From CAYTPI01 sp964439625 (lineage in GTDB: Bacteria > Chloroflexota > Anaerolineae > Aggregatilineales > UBA3940): a stretch of DNA of 64,000 nt. Under the pieces are notes generated by a model, which searched no databases, had not been told where the DNA came from, and saw only the letters and a program-made list of their open reading frames with translations. Where the stretch lies: NCBI GenBank assembly GCA_964439625.1, contig CAYTPI010000004.1:1-64000 (forward strand), in the 5' to 3' direction. A program made the translations under genes and the position numbers. Of this stretch, positions 16,283 through 25,102 are shown piece by piece; the first letter of the stretch is position 1, and each line of letters starts with the position of its first letter.

Positions 16283-16678
16283 ATGACTGTAACAATTAAA
16301 CAAGTCCCGGCTGAGAATATTATCATTGTTGAGTATCAGGCACCATTCGAACCACGGGTAGATATACGCCAAGCTCAGGCTGAGATTGCCCGGATCATTG
16401 AGGCGAACGATCAAATGCTCGTTCGGATTGATGATTTAACGCGGTCCGGCATGACGTGGAGTCAATTCATTGAGGGTATAGATGAGGCGACCCAAGGCGT
16501 ACCCGGCTCTATGACAGATCCGCGCATCAGCGGCGTGTTAGTTGGGGATGGTGAGTTGCTGAGTATGGCGTCTGAGTCGATGAAGCAAGAACAGTACGGC
16601 TCAACTGAGACGCCCACCTTCAGCAATCTTGATGAGGCTCTGGCATACGCACGTACCCGCAAGGCAACCCGCAGCTAG
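16283..16678 (+). CDS. Uncharacterised small alpha/beta protein
   Basis: A 131-residue protein with an N-terminal strand pair (VTIKQVPAENIIIVEYQ), a segment LVRIDDLTRSGMTWSQFI and a C-terminal helix FSNLDEALAYARTR, an arrangement like that of the gene just upstream and of STAS-like or SpoIIAA-like domains. AAAGAGAAG precedes the ATG at 16283; the frame could begin at 16253. No enzymatic motif or membrane segment is seen. Function unknown. Confidence 0.65.
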   Translation: MTVTIKQVPAENIIIVEYQAPFEPRVDIRQAQAEIARIIEANDQMLVRIDDLTRSGMTWSQFIEGIDEATQGVPGSMTDPRISGVLVGDGELLSMASESMKQEQYGSTETPTFSNLDEALAYARTRKATRS

Positions 16679-16729
16679 CCTTGCGCATCTTGTGCTGATC
16701 TCTGGCGTGAATGCTGCTAGAGTCAGAGT

Positions 16730-18346
16730 ATGAAACACTTCTCTGCTCTGTACTTCACGCTAGACGCAACGACAAAAACTAAGGCTAAGGTCGCTGCCAT
16801 GGTGCGCTACTTTAAGATCGCCCCCGCGGCGGATGCAGCTTGGGCGGTGTACTTTCTCAGTGGGCGTAAACCGCGCCAAGTAGTACCCGTGCGCCAGTTG
16901 GCTGAGTGGGCGCGAGCGCTCGCGGGTATCCCGGATTGGCTTTTCCGCGAATGCTATGATGCCGTGGCAGACCTGGCAGAAACGATTACGCTGCTGCTCC
17001 CTGAAGCGACCCAGACCGATGATCGGTCGCTCCAGTATTGGGTCGAAGAACGGGTTCTACCGTTGCGGGGCCTCGATGAAGCCGCGCAGCAGGTAGCGAT
17101 CAGCGAGGCTTGGCGAGAGTTAGACCGCGAGCAGCGTTTTGTCTTCAACAAATTGATCACTGGCGCGTTTCGTGTGGGCGTTTCGCAAAAGCTGACAATG
17201 CGGGCGCTGGCTGAAGTCAGTGGGGTAGAGCGGGCTAGTATGGCCCACCGCTTGATGGGCACATGGGAGCCGACACCTGACTTCTACACCAGCTTGATCA
17301 ACCCTGAGACCACCGATGCCGATATCAGCCGCCCCTACCCTTTCTTTCTGGCTTACCCGGTTGATGATCCAAGAGGAGAGCTGGATGACATCAGTCATTG
17401 GCAGGTGGAATGGAAATGGGATGGCATTCGGGGGCAGATTGTCCGCCGCAAGGGTGAAACCTTCATCTGGTCGCGAGGGGAAGAACTCGTCACTGAGGCC
17501 TATCCAGAAGTCGCTGAAGCCACCATTGGTCTGCCAGATGGTACCGTGCTGGATGGCGAACTGCTGCCGTGGAAAGACGGCAGCGTGCTGCCTTTTGGGC
17601 AGATGCAGCGGCGCATCGGGCGTAAGAAGGTTGGCAAGAAAATACTTGCCGAAGTCCCAGTGATTTTCTTGTGCTACGACATGATGGAATTGGATGGAAA
17701 AGATATCCGGCCGGAGTCTTTAGAACAGCGGCGGGAGCAGTTAGAGGCTGTGCTCAAAATAACCGCAGATGACCGCCTGAGCTTATCGGTGTTAGTAACA
17801 TCTGCGCGTAGCTGGGATGACCTCGATACGCTGCGGCAAGGGAGCCGCGAGCGCAACGTCGAAGGCTTGATGCTCAAGCGGCGGTCATCACCCTACCGAG
17901 TAGGGCGCAAACGCGGCGATTGGTGGAAGTGGAAGGTAGACCCCTACACCATCGATGCCGTTATGTTATATGCCCAACGCGGGTCAGGGAAGCGGGCTGG
18001 CCTGTATACGGATTACACCTTCGCCGTGTGGACGGATGATACCCGCCAAGAACTAGTACCGTTTGCTAAGGCTTACTCTGGCCTGACGGATGACGAAATC
18101 CGCAAGGTAGATGCCTGGGTTCGGCGCAACATGGTTGAGCGTTTTGGGCCAGTGCGTTCCGTCAAACCGGAGTTGGTGTTTGAGATTGCGTTTGAAGGTA
18201 TTCGAACATCCTCCCGGCATAAATCTGGGGTGGCGGTTCGGTTTCCGCGCATCCTGCGCTGGCGTAAGGATAAACCTGCTGCTGAGGCCGATACCCTCCA
18301 GACGATCAAAGTGCTGCTGCATGACAACCTCCCAGCCGACTCATGA
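16730..18346 (+). CDS. ATP-dependent DNA ligase (archaeal/eukaryotic type)
   Basis: The 538-residue protein has the three expected parts: an N-terminal helical DNA-binding domain, an adenylation domain with KWDGIRGQ (catalytic Lys 229), then SRGEELVTEAYPE, LDGELLPW, and VEGLMLKRRSSPY, and an OB-fold with WWKWKVDPYTID and RFPRILRWRKDK. Such ligases seal nicks using ATP, while replication normally depends on NAD-dependent LigA. In bacteria this subtype is often linked with a metallo-exonuclease and an Lhr-type helicase in a repair cluster; neither is in the window. Confidence 0.93.
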   Translation: MKHFSALYFTLDATTKTKAKVAAMVRYFKIAPAADAAWAVYFLSGRKPRQVVPVRQLAEWARALAGIPDWLFRECYDAVADLAETITLLLPEATQTDDRSLQYWVEERVLPLRGLDEAAQQVAISEAWRELDREQRFVFNKLITGAFRVGVSQKLTMRALAEVSGVERASMAHRLMGTWEPTPDFYTSLINPETTDADISRPYPFFLAYPVDDPRGELDDISHWQVEWKWDGIRGQIVRRKGETFIWSRGEELVTEAYPEVAEATIGLPDGTVLDGELLPWKDGSVLPFGQMQRRIGRKKVGKKILAEVPVIFLCYDMMELDGKDIRPESLEQRREQLEAVLKITADDRLSLSVLVTSARSWDDLDTLRQGSRERNVEGLMLKRRSSPYRVGRKRGDWWKWKVDPYTIDAVMLYAQRGSGKRAGLYTDYTFAVWTDDTRQELVPFAKAYSGLTDDEIRKVDAWVRRNMVERFGPVRSVKPELVFEIAFEGIRTSSRHKSGVAVRFPRILRWRKDKPAAEADTLQTIKVLLHDNLPADS

Positions 18347-18484
18347 CAAGAATCATAATCATGGGCTGAAAACTTCATGTACAATGGAATTATAAAGGCT
18401 GCTTATAAGGGTAGGAACCACGCCAGATACTGATTGGTTGTGGGTTGGGTTGCAAGCCTAGCAACTTAAGGAGACGTAACGTCA

Positions 18485-19155
18485 ATGATTATTCGACAAG
18501 TTGAAGATAAAGATTTGGCGCAGTGCTACATGGTTGAAACATTATGCTTTCCGCCCCAGCTTGCAGCGAGTAAAGATACGATTAAGCGACGCATTGATTG
18601 GTACCCGAAGGGTTTTCTTGTGGCTGAAACTGATGGCGCAATCATTGGTATGGTCAATACTGGCGCTACCGATCAAGATGATGTCAATGATGCTAACTTT
18701 AAGCACTTGTTGATCGGACATAACCCCAACGGCAAGAACTTGTTCATCTTTGGGCTAGCGGTTGTACCGAAGTTTCAAGGGAAGGGCGTTGCGCGATATT
18801 TACTCAGTGCCCTGCATGAACGAGCCGTTGAACTCAATAAGAAAAAGCTGATACTGCATTGCATGGAACCACTTGTAAAATACTATGAGAAGCTTGGTTT
18901 TGTAAACGCGGGCGTTGCTGAGCGCAGCGCTGCTGNNNNNNNNNNNNNNNNNNNNNNNNNNNNNNNNNNNNNNNNNNNNNNNNNNNNNNNNNNNNNNNNN
19001 NNNNNNNNNNNNNNNNNNNNNNNNNNNNNNNNNNNTACTATGAGAAGCTTGGTTTTGTAAACGCGGGCGTTGCTGAGCGCAGCGCTGCTGGTGATGTATG
19101 GTATGTCATGTCTAAGCAGGTTGACCCGGCAGAGGTACAAGCTAACGTACTCTAA
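18485..19155 (+). CDS. GNAT family N-acetyltransferase, interrupted by an assembly gap
   Basis: The protein starts MIIRQVEDKDLAQCY and has the acetyl-CoA-binding loop in LAVVPKFQGKGVARYLL, then LILHCMEPLVKYYEKLGFVNAG, typical of GNAT enzymes. AAGGAG lies 11 bases before the ATG. The N run cuts the gene near its end, and the 55 bases before the gap recur exactly after it. Removing the Ns and one copy joins the two parts in frame and gives a complete 171-residue protein that stops at 19153-19155. The acceptor is unknown. Confidence 0.85.
18881..19090. repeat. Exact 55-bp direct repeat flanking the N gap (assembly overlap)
   Basis: Bases 18881-18935 and 19036-19090 are identical. The repeat starts at tactatgagaagcttggttt and touches the Ns directly on both sides. 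The length and its position at both contig ends suggest k-mer overlap of a de Bruijn assembly rather than a biological repeat. Confidence 0.9.
18936..19035. other. Scaffold gap of 100 Ns
   Basis: Exactly one hundred N characters, a conventional placeholder for a gap of unknown size. The flanking repeat indicates that the real gap length is probably minus 55, meaning that the contigs overlap. Confidence 0.95.
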
Positions 19156-19261
19156 CGACCTGCTATAGTAAGGTATCGCCTCGGTTGAGGCATCATAAAA
19201 ACGGCAGTTGGCTTTTAGGCTGGCTGCCTATTTTGCTTGCGATCAACTTGGAGGGCACAAC

Positions 19262-19666
19262 ATGACAAACACCAGAGACACCATTGACAACATTTTACGC
19301 GACGCCAATGTGATCGTTGTTGTCGGGCACTCAGATAAGCCCCACCGGACGAGTTACCGCATTGCAGACTATCTACGGCAGCAGGGGTTTACCGTCTACC
19401 CTGTGAACCCCACAGTCAGCGAGATTGATGGGCAGCCCAGCTACGCTCGCCTCAGTGATGTGCCGGAGCCAATCGATATTGTCAACGTGTTTCGGCGCAG
19501 CGAACACCTGCTGAGTATTGTTGAGGAAGCGCTGGAACTTGGCGTAGGCGCCATCTGGAGCCAACTGAATGTGCTCGATGAGAAAGCTTATGCGCTCGCA
19601 CAGTCAGCCGGGGTGCCGATGGTCATGGATCATTGCATCATGGTAGAGCATCGCGCCCGTCGGTAG
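19262..19666 (+). CDS. CoA-binding domain protein (YccU-like)
   Basis: The 134-residue single-domain protein has a Rossmann-type start (NVIVVVGHSDKPHRTSYRIADYL) and then FTVYPVNP and GAIWSQLNV, the pattern of the CoA_binding_2 family found in YccU and in succinyl-CoA synthetase-like folds. Its physiological role is unknown. GGAGG lies upstream of the ATG at 19262; the longer frame from 19208 lacks a ribosome-binding site. Confidence 0.88.
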   Translation: MTNTRDTIDNILRDANVIVVVGHSDKPHRTSYRIADYLRQQGFTVYPVNPTVSEIDGQPSYARLSDVPEPIDIVNVFRRSEHLLSIVEEALELGVGAIWSQLNVLDEKAYALAQSAGVPMVMDHCIMVEHRARR

Positions 19667-19671
19667 CGTTG

Positions 19672-20124
19672 TTAGAATAGGGACGGGTCAATCCGTAAGA
19701 TGCCTAGCAGAGTTAGCACACCCAGCACAACCTGTACCACGGTTGCCAGTGCGAGGCTGGTACCAAGGAAATTATGCACCTTGTACGTGCGGTTGCGCTC
19801 CGCGATCTCAGTTGTCTTCGTGATCCACATTGTGCTGCCGAGAATAGCTTGAATCACGAGTACCCCGAGAATGCCCCAACCCGTGTAATAGTGTGCTACC
19901 AGCACACTGGGCAGCTCCGGCTCTAGGCCGACGGCATACCAGCGCAGCACCACGACAATGCCAATAGCGACAATGACCGCAGTGCCAATAAATGCGATCA
20001 ACCCAAGGGTGTAATGCACGTTGCGGCTTTCGGGTGGCAGCAGCAGCTTGACCAAATACGCGCCGATCATCGAGGCGGCAATCATAATGCCTAAGATTGG
20101 GTGGATCCAACCATAGAGTGGCAT
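19672..20124 (-). CDS. Four-helix membrane protein, cytochrome b561-like layout
   Basis: This 150-residue protein has four membrane segments with His residues near or in them (GWIHP, NVHY, LVAHYYTG, YKVHN). A pair of conserved His on two helices is how b-type hemes are held in cytochrome b561-like proteins, so heme binding is possible but not shown. It is convergent with the CoA-binding protein gene, whose stop is 6 bases away. Function unknown. Confidence 0.65.
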   Translation of the reverse strand: MPLYGWIHPILGIMIAASMIGAYLVKLLLPPESRNVHYTLGLIAFIGTAVIVAIGIVVVLRWYAVGLEPELPSVLVAHYYTGWGILGVLVIQAILGSTMWITKTTEIAERNRTYKVHNFLGTSLALATVVQVVLGVLTLLGILRIDPSLF

Positions 20125-20338
20125 AGAAAAATCCGAATGCTCATCCTTACGTTAACTTGTATGATACTCGTTTAGGCATTTTTTCGACACTGTCGCCTGA
20201 ATAACCTCAATGAGTTAGTGTTTTTCTTGAACAACTTAAATATTAAGTGGATATTGGAATTCGGTTTTTGCTACACTCCATCAACGCTACAAAAAATTAC
20301 GCATATATTTACTCAAACTATGATCGAAGGAGCGTAGG

Positions 20339-20722
20339 GTGGAAGACTTTCTTCACAATGTGGAAGTTGGGGTGGAATTGGTTGCCACTCTGTTTGATGT
20401 ACTTGGTGTTGCAGTCATTACTGGGGCCTTCATCCTTGGCGCGATTTACTTAGTTCTTGGGCGCTTTAAGTCAGAGGTTGAACCAGTAGAGGCCTTTCGC
20501 CATCATCTGGAAGGCGGCTTGTTGCTGGCGCTTGAAATTCTGGTAGCCGCTGATATCATTCACACGGTTGCGGTTGAACTCACGCTTGAGAATCTGGCAT
20601 CATTGGGTTTGCTGGTGGCAATTCGTACATTCTTGACGTGGGAACTCGAAATGGAGCAGTATGGTAGTTGGCCATGGCAGCGCGCTGCACAGATGCATAC
20701 AGAAGCCAATCTGGAAGAATAG
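20339..20722 (+). CDS. DUF1622 membrane protein
   Basis: The 127-residue protein has three hydrophobic helices, with FDVLGVAVITGAFILGAIY, the segment FRHHLEGGLLLALEILVAADII and a closing RTFLTWELEME, which is the usual layout of DUF1622. AAGGAGCG precedes the GTG start. Its role is unknown; relatives are annotated as inner-membrane proteins without known activity. Confidence 0.85.
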   Translation: MEDFLHNVEVGVELVATLFDVLGVAVITGAFILGAIYLVLGRFKSEVEPVEAFRHHLEGGLLLALEILVAADIIHTVAVELTLENLASLGLLVAIRTFLTWELEMEQYGSWPWQRAAQMHTEANLEE

Positions 20723-20832
20723 CACAGCGTCATAAGTTGAGCAGGGCAAAGCTGATTTTTCATCTAGAGTGCCAACGACAACCCTTTTGTAAATAAGCAG
20801 GTATGGTGTAGTAGTTGAAGTGAGTAATTAGC

Positions 20833-21858
20833 ATGCTAGCCGTTTTGGATACAGTAAACAAGTGGCTGTCTGAAGATGCCCCAATTATAGCTGCCACAGT
20901 AACGCGGACCTGGGGGTCTGGGCCTCGGCGCGAGGGGGCTGTAATGGCTTTCCGCGAAGACCTATCATTGATTGGCTCGGTGAGTGGTGGCTGCATCGAA
21001 AACGCTGTCATCGAGGAGGGTCTCTTGGCTCTGAGGGAAGATCGCGGACGCTGGCTCAAGTATGGCGTTAGTGATGATACAGCATGGGATGTTGGTCTAA
21101 GCTGTGGTGGGCGCATCAACGTCTATGTAGAGGGGTTAGACCGCACTTGGTGGCGACAACTCAGTCAATACATCACCGACAATCAATCAGTGACAACTGT
21201 CCAGGTGCTTAACGGTGAGCTTCAGGCTGAGCGGGCTATTTTCGACCCAAATAACGACCTAGCCTACAAGACCTCAAAGGTTTCTAAAGCAATTCAGGCA
21301 GACTGGGCTGAAATCGTCAGTGGGACGCAGTCATCTACCGAGCTGACGTGGAACGGCATGCCTCTGTTTGTCAATGTCTTTACTGGGCAACCGCACTTGA
21401 TCATTATCGGTGGTGTACACATCGCGATGCCTCTTCAGAAAATGGCCCGCACACTCGGATTTCGCGTCTCCCTAGTTGATCCGCGTACCGCATTTGCATC
21501 GAATGAGCGTTTCCCAGAGGTTGATACCATTTTGCACAGTTACCCAAATAAGGCTCTGGCTCAACTTGGGTTGAACACATCCACTTACGTCACTGTTTTA
21601 ACGCACGATCCGAAGATCGATGATCAAGCATTGATCGCTGCAATACCAAGTCCCTCGCCTTATATTGGCGTTCTGAGTGGCAAGAAGACGCATCAAAAAC
21701 GTACCAAACGTCTATTAGAGGCTGGCCTCTCGCAGGAACAGATCGACCGAATCTACACGCCAATCGGCTTAGATATTGGTGCTAAAAACCCCGAAGAGAT
21801 CGCACTTGCTATCATGGCGGAGATTATTGCTGTACGCAATGGCACCCACCGACGCTGA
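20833..21858 (+). CDS. XdhC family protein (molybdenum-hydroxylase maturation factor-like)
   Basis: The 341-residue protein has the XdhC N-terminal motif (GSGPRREGAVMAF, about residues 29-41, and GSVSGGCIENAVIEE, about 49-63, with the conserved Cys) and a C-terminal Rossmann domain (LIIIGGVHIAMPLQ, then VSLVDPRTAF). XdhC proteins bind and hand over molybdenum cofactor, adding the terminal sulfur ligand, to xanthine-dehydrogenase-type enzymes. No such enzyme is in the window, so its client lies elsewhere. Confidence 0.88.
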   Translation: MLAVLDTVNKWLSEDAPIIAATVTRTWGSGPRREGAVMAFREDLSLIGSVSGGCIENAVIEEGLLALREDRGRWLKYGVSDDTAWDVGLSCGGRINVYVEGLDRTWWRQLSQYITDNQSVTTVQVLNGELQAERAIFDPNNDLAYKTSKVSKAIQADWAEIVSGTQSSTELTWNGMPLFVNVFTGQPHLIIIGGVHIAMPLQKMARTLGFRVSLVDPRTAFASNERFPEVDTILHSYPNKALAQLGLNTSTYVTVLTHDPKIDDQALIAAIPSPSPYIGVLSGKKTHQKRTKRLLEAGLSQEQIDRIYTPIGLDIGAKNPEEIALAIMAEIIAVRNGTHRR

Positions 21859-21890
21859 CGTCAGCGGCAGATTACCGCTGAATTAGGCGC

Positions 21891-21992
21891 ATGTTCGAGC
21901 ATCACAGTGTTGAGGCCTTGCTACAGGAGCGGGTTGCTGAAGATTTAGCACGCATCAGGTAGCGACTAGATGCCCTGATTGATTTTGTATGA
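21891..21992 (+). other. Short open frame with one in-frame stop, possible remnant
   Basis: An ATG at 21891 opens 23 codons (HHSVEALLQERVAEDLARIR before the stop), then after the TAG the same frame goes on as RLDALIDFV to a TGA. The composition is protein-like, so it might be a decayed small gene. No ribosome-binding site is evident. It lies between xdhC-like and lysC, after a small hairpin at 21861-21881. Confidence 0.2.
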
Positions 21993-22077
21993 TCGCTTCT
22001 TGAGCTACGTTAGGTTTGCTATAAGTATTGCAATATCAAACTCCATACTGTACTCTTATCCAAATTTGAGAATTGAC

Positions 22078-22112
22078 AGCACAACGAGAGGGACTTCGCC
22101 TCTCGTTGTGCT
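22078..22112 (+). promoter_or_regulatory. Strong hairpin in the presumed leader of the aspartokinase gene
   Basis: A perfect 14-bp stem (agcacaacgagagg / cctctcgttgtgct) with the loop GACTTCG ends 25 bases before the aspartokinase ATG. No T run follows, so it is not a standard terminator. It could be a leader element that controls lysC or an RNA-stabilising or protein-binding site; I see no recognisable lysine riboswitch around it. Confidence 0.5.
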
Positions 22113-22137
22113 GTATCGCGGGGAGCGAGCGCACACA

Positions 22138-23553
22138 ATGAACATGCTCACAATGAAGTTCGGCGGTACATCCGTCGGCAATGCAAAAGCGATCAGTAAC
22201 GTTTGCCAGATTGTGCGGACGGTGCTGGCTGATGAAACAGAGCACGTTGCGATTGTTGTCTCAGCGATGAGCAAAGTGACCAACATGCTGCAAGCAGGTG
22301 TAGAAGCCGCAGCAAACAACGACCTAGATGAGATCGAAGCATTTCGTCAGCACTTGTATGACCGGCATTATAAAACTGCGCTGGCCCTCCTCAGTGAGCA
22401 GTCAGCCGCTACCGTGATGGAACAGATCGACCCCTTAATCGAAGATTTCAATCGCTTCTGCCATAGCATTGCCGTACTCGGTGAAGCAACCCCCAGAGCA
22501 TACGACTACATTATGGGCATCGGTGAGCGCATGAGTGTGCGCTTGGTTGCAGCAACGCTTAATGCGACCGGGGTTAAGGCAGGCTTTATAGAAGCAACCC
22601 AGTTAATTACCACGGATGACCGTTTCCGTGATGCTGCTCCGGATATGGAAACTACCCGCGACAATATTAAGCGGCGGCTGCTGCCTCTGCTCGAACGGGG
22701 TGTGGTGCCTGTTGTAACCGGTTTTATCGGTGCGACTCCACAGGGAATTACCACGACCTTGGGACGCGGTGGCTCAGACTATAGTGCTGCTATTATTGCC
22801 GCAGGCTTGGATAGTGATGAATTATGGATATGGACGGATGTCGATGGTGTGATGACGACAGACCCCAACGTTGTTGAGACCGCCCAAACCATTGAGACAA
22901 TCACATACCGTGAGGTCAGTGAGATGGCGTACTTTGGGGCCAAGGTACTGCACCCAAAGACGATTCTGCCTGTGCGCGACAGCGGTACCCCAATCCGTGT
23001 CAAGAACACATTTAACGCTGCGCATGCTGGCACGTTGATCGTACCAAATGATGCGTACAGTGGGCGCCCGATCAAGGCAGTAACTGCTATTCGCAACGTC
23101 AGTATGATTACGCTGGATGGGCGCAATATTCAGGGTATCCCCGGTGTTGCTGGGCGTACGTTTACCGCCGTCGCCCGCACGGATACCAGCATCATGATGA
23201 TCTCACAATCCTCGTCCGAGCAAAGTATCTTCTTTGTTGTGCCAGATGCCCGCGCTGATGACGTTGTTAACGCGCTGGAGGAAGAGTTTGCCGAGGAGCG
23301 TGCCCGTGGCGACGTGGACAAGATCCAAGCAGTTGATGATTATGGCATTGTGACGATTGTTGGCGCTGGTATGCGTGAAGTCCCAGGTATTTCGGCGCGT
23401 ATTTTCGCTGCGACAGGCAGTGTTGGCGTCAACGTTGTCGCCAGTGCACACGGCTCATCGGACTCAAGTATTTCGTTAGCAATTGCTGAAGACCAACTTG
23501 ACGTAGCGCTACGCGCCATTCATAATCAAGCTATTATGGAACTGCCTGTATAG
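22138..23553 (+). CDS. lysC: Aspartate kinase
   Basis: Aspartokinase catalyses the first step of lysine, threonine and methionine synthesis. The protein (471 residues from the ATG at 22138) begins MNMLTMKFGGTSVGN, has the RGGSDYSA region, WIWTDVDGVMTTDP and YFGAKVLHPKTI, and ends with two ACT domains (MITLDGRNIQGIPG and IVTIVGAGMREVPG) for feedback control. A longer frame reaches 21979, but it runs through the leader hairpin, and the start given here follows GGGGAG and fits the family. Confidence 0.93.
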   Translation: MNMLTMKFGGTSVGNAKAISNVCQIVRTVLADETEHVAIVVSAMSKVTNMLQAGVEAAANNDLDEIEAFRQHLYDRHYKTALALLSEQSAATVMEQIDPLIEDFNRFCHSIAVLGEATPRAYDYIMGIGERMSVRLVAATLNATGVKAGFIEATQLITTDDRFRDAAPDMETTRDNIKRRLLPLLERGVVPVVTGFIGATPQGITTTLGRGGSDYSAAIIAAGLDSDELWIWTDVDGVMTTDPNVVETAQTIETITYREVSEMAYFGAKVLHPKTILPVRDSGTPIRVKNTFNAAHAGTLIVPNDAYSGRPIKAVTAIRNVSMITLDGRNIQGIPGVAGRTFTAVARTDTSIMMISQSSSEQSIFFVVPDARADDVVNALEEEFAEERARGDVDKIQAVDDYGIVTIVGAGMREVPGISARIFAATGSVGVNVVASAHGSSDSSISLAIAEDQLDVALRAIHNQAIMELPV

Positions 23554-23819
23554 CGACAGTCTAAACATAACGAATCGTGCCTTACCGGATGGTGCTTCGG
23601 TTGGGTGCCAGACCAGAGATATGATGATGTGTTCACCTGTGGAACCAAACCAACCACTTAAGTTCCCGGTCTTCAGCCGGGGCGTATACCTCACCGGCGC
23701 CCTCGCGCCGACTACAACCACACTCACTATGTAGCAGGTAGCAGGCAGTAGCCTACCTACCTGACGATCTATTTTCTGAATTGACATGTTACAAGTATAT
23801 ACTTTAGGAGAAAATTTCC
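23554..23819. other. Hairpin-rich leader between lysC and asd
   Basis: This 266-base region has no gene. It contains two inverted repeats: cggcgc/gcgccg at 23695-23710 and caggtag/ctacctg at 23735-23763. The asd start follows TTTAGGAGAAA, a strong ribosome-binding site. The spacing suggests separate regulation of asd, but I recognise no known riboswitch. Confidence 0.4.
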
Positions 23820-24929
23820 ATGAATGAGAAGATTCCGGTTGCCGTGATCGCTGCGACAGGCGCGGTGGGTCAACGCTTTTGCAGCCTGTTGCAAGACCAC
23901 CCTTGGTTTGATGTCGTTGCTGTAACTGCTTCAGAGCGCAGCGCGGGCAAACTCTATCGGGATGCCGTCAATTGGGTTGTTCCCGGTGAAATTCCGGCCC
24001 ATGTCGCTGACCTAACCGTTGGCTACACCGAGCCGCATGATCGGCTAGAAGCGTCGTTGAATGGGGCGAAGTTGGTGTTGTCTGCCCTGCCCTCCGGCCC
24101 GGCGCGTGAGATCGAGCCGGCTCTCATTGAGCGCGGTTATGCTGTGGTGACCAACGCCTCTGCGCTGCGGATGGTCGAGGATGTACCACTGATGATCCCG
24201 GAAGTGAATCACGAGCATATCGGCCTGCTTGATGCTCAGATTGCACGCCACGGCAGCGGCGGTTTCGCGGTCGCAATGGCGAACTGCTCATCGACGGGTT
24301 CTGTCATGCAGATGAAGGCCCTGCATGATGCTTTCACCATCGAAGCGGCCCATATCGTAACGATGCAAGCTATCAGTGGGGCAGGCTACCCTGGTGTGTC
24401 TTCGTTCGATATCCTCGACAATGTTATTCCATACATTGGTAATGAAGAAGACAAGATCGAGAGTGAGCCACGCAAGATGTTGGGTACGTTAAGCGGTGCT
24501 GAGATTAATTTTGCTCCGATTACTGTGTCGGCGCAGGTGCATCGTGTGCCGGTAATGGACGGGCATATGGTGGCAATGTCTGTGAAACTGCGTGACAAAG
24601 CCAGCCTGGACGATGTCCTGGAGGCGTTGCGGGCGTTCAAAGTGCCGGAGCCTATTGCCAAGCTACCGTCCACCCCTGAATTCCCCATGTTGCTGCGTGA
24701 CGAAATCGACCGGCCTCAGCCTCGCCGTGACCGCCATACCGGCAATGGGATGACCGTCAGCGTGGGGCGCGTCCAGCCCTGCCCCGTGCTAGACTACAAG
24801 CTGGTCGCCTTGAGCCATAATACCATTCGGGGCGCGGCGGGCGGTGCGATCCAAGCGGCAGAGTGGGTGGTTGCTTCCGGCTACCTCGATGCCGTCATGG
24901 GTGAACCCGTCGCCGCGGCTGTCGGCTAG
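23820..24929 (+). CDS. asd: Aspartate-semialdehyde dehydrogenase, archaeal/fungal-type
   Basis: The 369-residue enzyme reduces aspartyl phosphate to aspartate semialdehyde, the step after aspartokinase, whose gene precedes it. It has the NADP-binding IAATGAVGQRF (residues 10-20), the catalytic Cys 156 in AVAMANCSSTG, the QAISGAGYPGVSS loop and the late MDGHMVAMSV. The ANCSSTG form and YPGVSS segment fit the subtype found in archaea, fungi and some bacteria. Length is normal. Confidence 0.93.
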   Translation: MNEKIPVAVIAATGAVGQRFCSLLQDHPWFDVVAVTASERSAGKLYRDAVNWVVPGEIPAHVADLTVGYTEPHDRLEASLNGAKLVLSALPSGPAREIEPALIERGYAVVTNASALRMVEDVPLMIPEVNHEHIGLLDAQIARHGSGGFAVAMANCSSTGSVMQMKALHDAFTIEAAHIVTMQAISGAGYPGVSSFDILDNVIPYIGNEEDKIESEPRKMLGTLSGAEINFAPITVSAQVHRVPVMDGHMVAMSVKLRDKASLDDVLEALRAFKVPEPIAKLPSTPEFPMLLRDEIDRPQPRRDRHTGNGMTVSVGRVQPCPVLDYKLVALSHNTIRGAAGGAIQAAEWVVASGYLDAVMGEPVAAAVG

Positions 24930-24944
24930 ACTTTTCAACGAGCA

Positions 24945-24981
24945 TGGCATGTAATGGGTCGTTTGGGTCAGTTACATGCCA
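24945..24981 (+). other. Hairpin downstream of asd
   Basis: A perfect 10-bp inverted repeat (tggcatgtaa / ttacatgcca) with a 17-base loop starts 15 bases after the asd stop. No T run follows; it may be a weak terminator, an operator or an mRNA-stabilising end. Confidence 0.35.
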
Positions 24982-25102
24982 ACTCGCGCTAAGCTAGTAA
25001 TCTGAGTCAGCAGAAAAACGGGTGGCTGGCGTTGATGTTTTAACGTGACCACAGCATACTATTGGAGGCGCACTGCAAAAACCATCAAACGTTGAGGTCA
25101 CT

